Shown here: one piece after another, positions 1-4,648 of the stretch | Numbering within the stretch: the stretch's first letter is position 1 | Layout: every line of letters starts with the position of its first letter | From: an uncultured Selenomonas sp. | GTDB lineage: Bacteria; Bacillota; Negativicutes; Selenomonadales; Selenomonadaceae | Direction of reading: 5' to 3' | DNA: 5,489 nucleotides | NCBI GenBank assembly: GCA_937981305.1 | Contig: CALJPB010000330.1 | Location: forward strand, 1 to 5,489 | The notes under the pieces: generated by a model | Told to the model about the DNA's origin: nothing | The model's database searches: none | The model's input: the letters and a program-made list of their open reading frames with translations, nothing else | Position numbers and translations under genes: made by a program

Positions 1-179
1 ACGACACTTGCCACTCGTTTTCCGAGCTTATCAATCTGCGACTTAAGGTCGCGTGCAACGCCATCATGACCGAGCTTTGCCTCATGGGCGGCGATTTGGA
101 GCACAATGGTCTTGAACCGCGCATCGTCATGGTCAACGTATGCCTTTACAAGACTTTTCATTTGATCTGCTGTTGCCAT
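1..179 (-). CDS. N-terminal fragment of a probable AAA-family ATPase (runs off the left edge)
   Basis: Only the first 59 codons are visible, and the frame is open to the window edge. The protein starts MATADQMKSLVKAYVDHDD and continues with an alanine- and histidine-containing helix (IAAHEAKLGHDG) and a basic stretch (LKSQIDKLGKR). From memory of the family, this start resembles the helical N-terminus of small SpoVK-like AAA ATPases (M-A-T-x-D-Q-x-K-x-L, then Q-x-A-A-H-E-A-x-x-G-H). Genes of that family often sit next to a subtilisin-like S8 protease gene. The Walker A and B motifs would lie outside the window, so ATPase activity cannot be shown here. The start at 179 is fixed by a perfect Shine-Dalgarno sequence. 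Codons such as GTA, ACA, AGT and CGA are more frequent than in the neighbouring aldolase, which fits an accessory or weakly expressed gene. A terminator and its own promoter candidate separate it from the aldolase upstream. Confidence 0.7.
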   Translation of the reverse strand, partial: MATADQMKSLVKAYVDHDDARFKTIVLQIAAHEAKLGHDGVARDLKSQIDKLGKRVASV

Positions 180-182
180 ATC

Positions 183-192
183 GATCACCTCC
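183..192 (-). promoter_or_regulatory. Perfect extended Shine-Dalgarno of the AAA-like gene
   Basis: Read on the minus strand the site is GGAGGTGATC, complementary over ten bases to the usual 3' end of 16S rRNA. Eight bases separate GGAGG from the ATG at 179. It decides the start codon and predicts efficient translation once the gene is transcribed. Confidence 0.85.
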
Positions 193-200
193 CGTGAAAT

Positions 201-224
201 ATAGTTCATTACATATGATACTAT
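201..224. repeat. Imperfect inverted repeat over the -10 box (possible operator)
   Basis: The left arm ATAGTTCAT (201-209) is mirrored by ATGA, one extra T, then ACTAT (215-224), with five bases between the arms. Nine base pairs form with one bulged base. It covers the candidate -10 box of the AAA-like gene, where a repressor could block transcription. The region is A/T-rich, so chance is a real alternative. No known binding-site family was recognised. Confidence 0.3.
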
Positions 225-243
225 GTTTTTGAGATAAATACAA
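215..243 (-). promoter_or_regulatory. Candidate sigma-A promoter of the AAA-like gene
   Basis: On the minus strand TTGTAT (238-243) and TATCAT (215-220) are separated by 17 bases. The -10 box matches consensus at five of six positions, the -35 box at only three. The site lies between the aldolase terminator and the AAA-like gene, where a separate promoter is expected. An imperfect inverted repeat covers the -10 region. Confidence 0.45.
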
Positions 244-265
244 TCGTTTGTTTGAAAATATAACA

Positions 266-293
266 AATCCCCCGCCACAGTTGGCGGGGGATT
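266..293 (-). terminator. Intrinsic terminator downstream of the aldolase gene
   Basis: A perfect 12-bp stem (266-277 with 282-293) closes on the 4-base loop CAGT. Its core is a run of G:C pairs formed by CCCCCGCC and GGCGGGGG. On the minus strand the stem is followed by a T-rich stretch (TTTGTTATATTTTC). The plus-strand side is not T-rich, so it acts on minus-strand transcripts. It lies 44 bases past the aldolase stop codon and should isolate the AAA-like gene from the aldolase transcript. Confidence 0.85.
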
Positions 294-337
294 GTTCGTG
301 AGAATATAGGGGAAAGGACAGTACTCTCAGGCTGCCA

Positions 338-1225
338 TCAGGTGATGGATGCCTGGTAGATGCTGTCGATTGCCTTCTTGAGGACGGCATCGAACTCCTC
401 GTCGCTCTGCGTAAAGCGCAGATCCTGCGCGAGGGCGCGGGAGAAGCTGGCGATGAGGCCGTGGTTGCGGGTGAGCTTTTCGTTCGCATCGTCCATGGAG
501 TAGCCGCCGCTGAGCGCGACGACGCGGACAACGTTCGCATCCTTCATGAGGTCGGCATAGAGGTTGTCGACGGTCGGGATGGTGACCTTGAACATGATCT
601 TTGCACCCTCGTGGAGTTTTGCAACATACTCCTGCATGATGCCGTGCATGATTTCCTCTGCCTTTGCCTTGTCGGGGCAGTGGATGTCAACCTCGGGTTC
701 GAGGATGGGAACGAGACCCTTATGAGCGATCTGCATTCCGATGACGAACTGCTGGTCGATGATGGCGCGGATGCCGCCCTCGTTCGCCTGTTTGATGACG
801 GAGCGCATCTTCGTGCCGAAGATGTGACGCTCGTTCGCGCGGTCGAGCAGCGCGTCGAGTCCGGGGATCGGCTTCATGAGCTGAACGCCATCCTTCTCCT
901 CGGCGAGACCCTTGTCGACTTTGAGGAAGGGGATGATGCCCTTTTTCTCCCAGAGGTAGTCTGCGGTGTAGAGGTCGTCGATCTTGCGATCCATCGTGTT
1001 CTCGAAGAGGATTGCGCCGAGGATGCGGCTCTTGTCGAACGAGGGGCTCTTGATGATGCGCGTGCGCATTTCGTGGACGCGCGTGAACATTTCCTCCTCG
1101 CCGTTGTAGGCGCTCTCGTCAACGCCGTAGGCCTTCAGCGCCTTGGGCGTGGAGCCGCCGCTCTGGTCGAGCGCCGCGATGAAGCCTTTGTCCTCGGTCA
1201 TGCGTTTGAGCTGCTGCTGATTCAT
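338..1225 (-). CDS. fda: Class I fructose-bisphosphate aldolase
   Basis: This 295-residue protein should cleave fructose 1,6-bisphosphate to dihydroxyacetone phosphate and glyceraldehyde 3-phosphate through a Schiff base, and run the reverse reaction, in the cytoplasm. Its length matches the short bacterial class I enzymes such as staphylococcal Fda (about 296 residues). Residues matching the muscle enzyme by motif are visible: D20 in ALDQSGGS, K102 in FLKVDKG, K139 and R141 in TKMR, E176 in ILEPEVD, the Schiff-base lysine K213 in MFKVTIP, the phosphate-binding LSGGYS loop (239-243) and R263 in SFSRAL. The start at 1225 has AGGAGG eight bases upstream; an in-frame ATG nine codons earlier would lie upstream of that site and is rejected. 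Strong codon bias suggests high expression and explains a long antisense frame. It appears monocistronic, with its own promoter (1291-1319) and terminator (266-293). Confidence 0.96.
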   Translation of the reverse strand: MNQQQLKRMTEDKGFIAALDQSGGSTPKALKAYGVDESAYNGEEEMFTRVHEMRTRIIKSPSFDKSRILGAILFENTMDRKIDDLYTADYLWEKKGIIPFLKVDKGLAEEKDGVQLMKPIPGLDALLDRANERHIFGTKMRSVIKQANEGGIRAIIDQQFVIGMQIAHKGLVPILEPEVDIHCPDKAKAEEIMHGIMQEYVAKLHEGAKIMFKVTIPTVDNLYADLMKDANVVRVVALSGGYSMDDANEKLTRNHGLIASFSRALAQDLRFTQSDEEFDAVLKKAIDSIYQASIT

Positions 1226-1283
1226 TGGACATACCTCCTGTTGTGTGAACATATGAGAGAGGGGCGTGAGCCCTGTTGACTTC

Positions 1284-1302
1284 TTGCTTTATTATAAAGC
1301 AA
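1284..1302. repeat. Perfect 9-1-9 palindrome over the aldolase -10 box (operator candidate)
   Basis: TTGCTTTAT (1284-1292), a central T, and ATAAAGCAA (1294-1302) form a perfect inverted repeat of 19 bases. The consensus -10 box is entirely inside it. This size and position are typical of a site for a dimeric repressor. It recalls Rex or PerR sites in general layout (TTG...CAA ends; an A/T-rich TTATAA-type centre) but fits neither consensus. The regulator is not identified. Confidence 0.6.
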
Positions 1303-1319
1303 ATGAAATTCAAAATCAA
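1291..1319 (-). promoter_or_regulatory. Strong sigma-A promoter of the aldolase gene
   Basis: On the minus strand TTGATT (1314-1319) and a consensus TATAAT (1291-1296) are separated by exactly 17 bases. Transcription would start about 55-60 bases before the ATG at 1225. The -10 box lies within a perfect palindrome, so the promoter is probably regulated. Confidence 0.85.
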
Positions 1320-1411
1320 TTGTTTGCTTGGAATTATTTTGGGGATGGTCGGATCAAATAAATTCGCGTGGATCGTTATGAAAGTTTTGTTCGTTTGAGA
1401 AGGAGAAATGA

Positions 1412-1468
1412 ATGCGTGTCAAAGAGTTCGTGAAAAAATTTATGAAATCGCTTTTCTTTTTCGTATAA
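1412..1468 (+). CDS. Candidate 18-residue leader peptide upstream of the GGDEF gene
   Basis: The frame starting at 1412 codes for MRVKEFVKKFMKSLFFFV and ends with TAA. Its AGGAG (1401-1405) is six bases from this ATG, an ideal distance, but only two bases from the overlapping ATG at 1408 that would extend the GGDEF protein. The peptide is basic in the first two thirds, hydrophobic at the end, and has five phenylalanines, three of them consecutive just before the last codon. It could be a regulatory leader, a small membrane-associated peptide, or a chance ORF. No clear attenuator hairpin was seen between it and the GGDEF start at 1525. Its existence is inferred only from ribosome-binding-site geometry. 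Confidence 0.4.
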   Translation: MRVKEFVKKFMKSLFFFV

Positions 1469-1515
1469 ATATCCTATTATATAACGTAAGAAAGCATTTT
1501 TTATCGTTTGCCTGT

Positions 1516-1522
1516 AAGGGAG
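1516..1522 (+). promoter_or_regulatory. Shine-Dalgarno favouring the 1525 start of the GGDEF gene
   Basis: AAGGGAG lies just before the ATG at 1525. The spacing is short, with two bases after GGGAG or five after AAGG, so the site is usable rather than ideal. It is preferred over the 1408 start because the REC-like domain begins right after residue 1 of this version. Confidence 0.5.
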
Positions 1523-1524
1523 AG

Positions 1525-2805
1525 ATGAATTTGTATCATGTCAGGCTAAAGATCGTCTTCATCGGCATTGACGAGGAGCGTGTGAATCTCTGGAAAGGGA
1601 TCGCACCGAAGGAGCGTTTTCGTCACTGTTTTTATACGATCGCGCAGGAAGATGAGCTGGTTCGAGCGTTGGCGGATGAGGAGCAGCTGCTCATCATCAT
1701 GGATAAAAAATGTTCCCTGTTGCCGCGCATGGTTCGCCAAACGATGCCGTCGCATGACAGTCTGCTGATTCTGTGTGTGGACAATCCGGGGCAGCTGGTG
1801 CGTGAGGACTATGATGCGGTCGATGAGATCTGGTTGAACGATGGCGCGGCACTGGCGCAGTTTTATTTCAACAATGTTCTGACGCGCATGGCCGATGCCA
1901 AGCGCGCTTGGTTGCAGGAAACGTGGCTGCAGGCGACGATCAACACGCTTCCCGATATGATTTGGTTCAAGGATATGAAGGGCATACACCTCGAAGTGAA
2001 CGATGCGTTTTGTACGGCGGTCGCAAAGGAAAAGGAGGATGTCAGAGGGCGGGATCACTATTATATCTGGGATATCCCGAAGGAGGTCTACGAGGCGAGC
2101 GACTATGTCTGCGTTGAGACGGAGGATGAAGTCGTCGCCGCGCGGCAAACCTGCCTGTTTGATGAAGAGGTCATGAAGGCGGACGGCAGTCTCAGCAAGC
2201 TCAAGACATATAAAACCCCGATTTTCGATGGGGATACGATCATCGGCACGGTGGGCATTGCCCGTGATGTAACGCAGGAGTATGAGTATCAGCAGAATAT
2301 TATATTCATGGCGCTGCATGACCAGCTTACGGGACTGGCGAACCGTCGTCAGCTGGATGATTTTCTGTCCAAGTTGGAGACCAATGAAATGGTGGTCGCC
2401 TGTCTCGATCTGGATCATTTCAAGTCGGTGAACGATACGTACGGGCATATGGCGGGGGATGAGGCACTCGTACGAACCTCTGATCTGATCAAAAAGCATT
2501 TCCCCGATACGCTGAATGTCCGTATGGGCGGCGATGAGTTTCTCATCATATTCACGGATGGTTTTGTGAGCGAAGATATCCCCGGACGTATGCAGGCGTT
2601 CATCGATGATTTCTTCGATGCGTTCAAAGAGGATCGGCGCTTCGGTGTCCTGTCGGTCAGCGCAGGGATTGCCGAGGGGAAAATCGGTCATGGCTCATTC
2701 GATCTGCTGCTGCAAAAAGCGGACGAGGCACTTTATCAAGCAAAAGAGGCGGGACGGGGGCGCTATGTGATCAGCCGCCGCGATGAGCATGAAATGATCC
2801 GCTGA
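1525..2805 (+). CDS. Diguanylate cyclase with REC-like, PAS and GGDEF domains
   Basis: This predicted cytoplasmic protein of 426 residues should make cyclic di-GMP from two GTP. Residues about 5-125 alternate beta and alpha segments like a response-regulator receiver, but the expected acidic and lysine signature is incomplete, so it is probably a degenerate receiver. A PAS sensor fold follows (about 137-251, from INTLPDMIWFKD to GTVGIARDVTQ). The GGDEF domain runs from about 256 to 420, with HDQLTGLANR at 265, DLDHFKSVND at 295 and an intact GGDEF at 335-339, so catalysis is expected. The usual inhibitory-site RxxD just before it is absent (FPDT instead), which suggests weak product feedback. 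No membrane segment is seen. The start at 1525 is preceded by AAGGGAG. An in-frame ATG at 1408 would add 39 residues that look non-coding, and its ribosome site is too close. The gene ends at the bidirectional terminator. Confidence 0.9.
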   Translation: MNLYHVRLKIVFIGIDEERVNLWKGIAPKERFRHCFYTIAQEDELVRALADEEQLLIIMDKKCSLLPRMVRQTMPSHDSLLILCVDNPGQLVREDYDAVDEIWLNDGAALAQFYFNNVLTRMADAKRAWLQETWLQATINTLPDMIWFKDMKGIHLEVNDAFCTAVAKEKEDVRGRDHYYIWDIPKEVYEASDYVCVETEDEVVAARQTCLFDEEVMKADGSLSKLKTYKTPIFDGDTIIGTVGIARDVTQEYEYQQNIIFMALHDQLTGLANRRQLDDFLSKLETNEMVVACLDLDHFKSVNDTYGHMAGDEALVRTSDLIKKHFPDTLNVRMGGDEFLIIFTDGFVSEDIPGRMQAFIDDFFDAFKEDRRFGVLSVSAGIAEGKIGHGSFDLLLQKADEALYQAKEAGRGRYVISRRDEHEMIR

Positions 2806-2814
2806 AGATATTTG

Positions 2815-2872
2815 CTGCACACAAAAAACAGCGATTTGCCTATTGGTGCAAATCGCTGTTTTTTGTGTGCAG
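2815..2872. terminator. Bidirectional terminator between the convergent genes
   Basis: Positions 2815-2839 pair without a mismatch with 2848-2872 (25 base pairs) around an 8-base loop (CTATTGGT). The inner part is AGCGATTTGC against GCAAATCGCT. An A6 tract (2823-2828) and a T6 tract (2859-2864) lie in the stem, so each strand reads a G/C-containing hairpin followed by six U residues. It lies 9 bases after the GGDEF stop and 4 bases after the stop of the minus-strand gene ending at 2877. It should serve both convergent transcripts. Confidence 0.95.
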
Positions 2873-2876
2873 AATG

Positions 2877-3746
2877 TTACTCCTCCTCGTACGACCAGCC
2901 GTACCACGAGGAGGCGAGGGCGGTGCGTGCATCCTTGTCGAGTTCTTCCCACGAAACGAAGCTGACGCGGCGGCCGCCGTCCATGTATCTCTGCCGGAAC
3001 GCTTCGGCTTCTTTGCCGTAGGGGTTGAGCTCCTGATGCGTAGGGATGATCTTCATGGAGGTGTAGTGCGGCTCTACATCCTCGCCATAGACGCTCACAA
3101 TCCCCTCCGAGCGTGTCCGTGTGCCGACGCCCATCACACCCGCATCGAGCCAGATCATCTGCCCCTCATGTTCGATGGCGTAGTGCTCCGCTGCACTTGT
3201 CATCCCATCGACGCGGGGCATGAGCTGCCGATCGGCGTAGTAGATGTAGTGTCCGTCCGTCCTTTTCCCTCGGATGTGGAGATGCGTGAAGTCGGGGGCG
3301 TGCCCTTCCTCGTGTTGAAGTTCGAGCAGCGGCTCAAGCTTCGTTCGATCCACGCTGATCTCATACGCACGGCTGTAGACGCGGCTCGGATAGTTGTCGC
3401 AGAGATCGGCGAGCTGCTTTTTCTGCTCCTCTCCGATGTCGCCGCCCGCAAAATACAGCGGATCGCGGTTCAGGAAATGCCATGTGATGAGCAGTTCGAG
3501 CCGTCCGTTGCGGTCAAGATCCGTGACGGCGGCGTAGAAGTACGCCATGCTGCGCTCCTGCATTCCGCTGCTGAGAATGCCGTTCCATGTGCGGTAGAGG
3601 TCGTTGATCTCCTCCTCGATGATGCCGGATGCCGCCATGACATCGAGCTGCGCCTCGGCATCGGGCGCGGGCGCAAACGGTTCGGCCGCGGCGGGGGCTG
3701 CGGTGAGTGCAAGGGCGGCAAGCGCCGCGCAAAAGAGTTTTTTCAT
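2877..3746 (-). CDS. Secreted D-x-D-x-N-G protein, last gene of the tandem paralogue operon
   Basis: The function is unknown. The 289-residue product starts with a clear Sec signal peptide (MKKLFCAALAALALTAAPAAA), with likely signal peptidase I cleavage before EPFAP. It should therefore be exported, with no lipobox in a usable place. The mature part carries VTDLDRNGRLELL (74-86), an EF-hand-like or FG-GAP-like acidic loop that may bind calcium. It then has AYEISVD (127-133), a PDF segment (151-153), and at the end SSWYGWSY (279-286) before an acidic EEE tail. These blocks recur in the same order in both genes upstream. The start at 3746 is chosen for the signal peptide and for AAGGGGGTGA eight bases upstream; an in-frame ATG at 3797 lies inside the previous gene and would bury the signal peptide. 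It is the most diverged of the three copies, and the operon ends just after it at the 2815-2872 terminator. Confidence 0.88.
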   Translation of the reverse strand: MKKLFCAALAALALTAAPAAAEPFAPAPDAEAQLDVMAASGIIEEEINDLYRTWNGILSSGMQERSMAYFYAAVTDLDRNGRLELLITWHFLNRDPLYFAGGDIGEEQKKQLADLCDNYPSRVYSRAYEISVDRTKLEPLLELQHEEGHAPDFTHLHIRGKRTDGHYIYYADRQLMPRVDGMTSAAEHYAIEHEGQMIWLDAGVMGVGTRTRSEGIVSVYGEDVEPHYTSMKIIPTHQELNPYGKEAEAFRQRYMDGGRRVSFVSWEELDKDARTALASSWYGWSYEEE

Positions 3747-3751
3747 GGCAT

Positions 3752-3761
3752 TCACCCCCTT
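3752..3761 (-). promoter_or_regulatory. Shine-Dalgarno overlapping the stop codon of the upstream gene
   Basis: On the minus strand AAGGGGGTGA differs by one base from AAGGAGGTGA. Its last three bases are the TGA stop of the upstream paralogue (3752-3754). Only five bases lie between that stop and the next ATG at 3746. Ribosomes ending one gene would sit on the start site of the next, so translational coupling is likely. Confidence 0.75.
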
Positions 3762-4624
3762 GCCCCGCGCAATGCGCCGTAGGCGAATCCGCTCCACGAG
3801 GCGGAAAGCGCCTCGTGCGGGTCGCGGTTGAGCTCGTCGCCGCTCACCCAGTGGATGGAGCTTGGCGGCAGGAGTGCCTCGTCAAAGGTCTGATACAGAT
3901 CGGTCTGCTGAAATTGTTGCCCACTCATATTTATATGGGCGGGATCGCCGTCAAAGACACTGGCGGAGACGTGGGTTTTCCTACAGGTGGAGGGGCTGTC
4001 CACGTCCCGATAGCTGCCTTTTTCCACGGCGAGCAGCTGACAGCGCAGCGTTCCATGGTCGAGGGCGACGCGTTGATAGGACGCTGTATAGGTGTATGAA
4101 GGATCATTGTCCGTGAAGCAGCTGCCCCGAGAGACGGTCACGGTGCGGACATGATGCCAGCGCGTGCCGTGCTCGTCGATCTCACTGAGGGGCCCGAGGT
4201 TCATCAGATCGGGCCAATCGTAGCCGTTCTCTGCGCGGAGGCGTTCGAGCCGTCCGTCCGCAGAGATCTCGTAGGCGGACAGGCTGACATCAATCGGGAT
4301 ATCCACAACACCCGCCGCATGGGGACCGGATATATCCATCAGGGTCATCGCATGGCGTACGAGCAGCTCGAGTCTGCCGTTGTGGTCGAGGTCGGTGACA
4401 GCGATGTGCGTCAGACGGCGGTTGAAGCGCATGAGGTAGGGATGCGGTGTCTGCCCCTCGTCCCAGCGCGCGACGAACTCATCCTTCCACAGCGGCTCTG
4501 CCTCCGCGATGATCTGCAGCTGTGCCTCGGGGCTTGGCTCGGCCGCGGCGGGAGCGGGGGCGGGCATGATGAGTGCGAGGGCGGCACAGGCGGTGCCAAG
4601 TGTGCTCTTGAGCGGAATGTTCAT
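3752..4624 (-). CDS. Secreted D-x-D-x-N-G protein, middle gene of the tandem paralogue operon
   Basis: The function is unknown. The product has 290 residues. An N-terminal signal peptide with one lysine and a hydrophobic core (about 1-28) ends in APAPAAA before EPSPEAQ, so signal peptidase I export is expected. Shared family blocks are VTDLDHNGRLELL (76-88, the acidic loop), AYEISADGRLERL (117-129), WPDL (137-140), GTLRCQLLAVEKG (191-203) and SASWSGFAYG (274-283). Three cysteines (169, 195, 214) lie in the mature part and could form disulfides. The start at 4624 has AAAGGAGG six bases upstream. The gene begins 24 bases after the stop of the paralogue before it and ends overlapping the ribosome site of the next one. 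Its last seven residues (ALRGARG) extend past the family motif and are encoded up to and within that ribosome site. No enzyme active site was recognised. Confidence 0.88.
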   Translation of the reverse strand: MNIPLKSTLGTACAALALIMPAPAPAAAEPSPEAQLQIIAEAEPLWKDEFVARWDEGQTPHPYLMRFNRRLTHIAVTDLDHNGRLELLVRHAMTLMDISGPHAAGVVDIPIDVSLSAYEISADGRLERLRAENGYDWPDLMNLGPLSEIDEHGTRWHHVRTVTVSRGSCFTDNDPSYTYTASYQRVALDHGTLRCQLLAVEKGSYRDVDSPSTCRKTHVSASVFDGDPAHINMSGQQFQQTDLYQTFDEALLPPSSIHWVSGDELNRDPHEALSASWSGFAYGALRGARG

Positions 4625-4648
4625 CGGATGCCTCCTTTGATTATGCGT

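Noticed and set aside
1262..1273. Small hairpin GGGC-GTGA-GCCC in the aldolase leader
   Set aside because: The stem is four base pairs. That is too short to call a riboswitch or attenuator, and nothing conserved surrounds it.
461..1279. Long plus-strand open frame opposite the aldolase gene
   Set aside because: It is antisense to a certain enzyme gene and arises from that gene's strong codon bias. The protein is valine-, aspartate- and leucine-rich without a recognisable domain, and its start has no ribosome site.
1276..1298. Plus-strand promoter made of TTGACT and TATAAA
   Set aside because: The spacer is only 11 bases, far from 17. The TATAAA is part of the minus-strand -10 palindrome.
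1408..1524. N-terminal 39-residue extension of the GGDEF protein from the ATG at 1408
   Set aside because: Only two bases separate AGGAG from this ATG. The stretch is A/T-rich and looks non-coding in this frame, and the receiver-like domain begins just after the ATG at 1525.
1546..2691. Long minus-strand open frame opposite the GGDEF gene
   Set aside because: The opposite strand codes for clear PAS and GGDEF motifs. The antisense product is arginine- and isoleucine-rich with no motif, and no promoter or ribosome site supports it.
2865..3782. Plus-strand open frame opposite the last secreted paralogue
   Set aside because: The minus-strand reading has a signal peptide, a ribosome site and family motifs shared with two neighbours. 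The plus-strand product has none of these.
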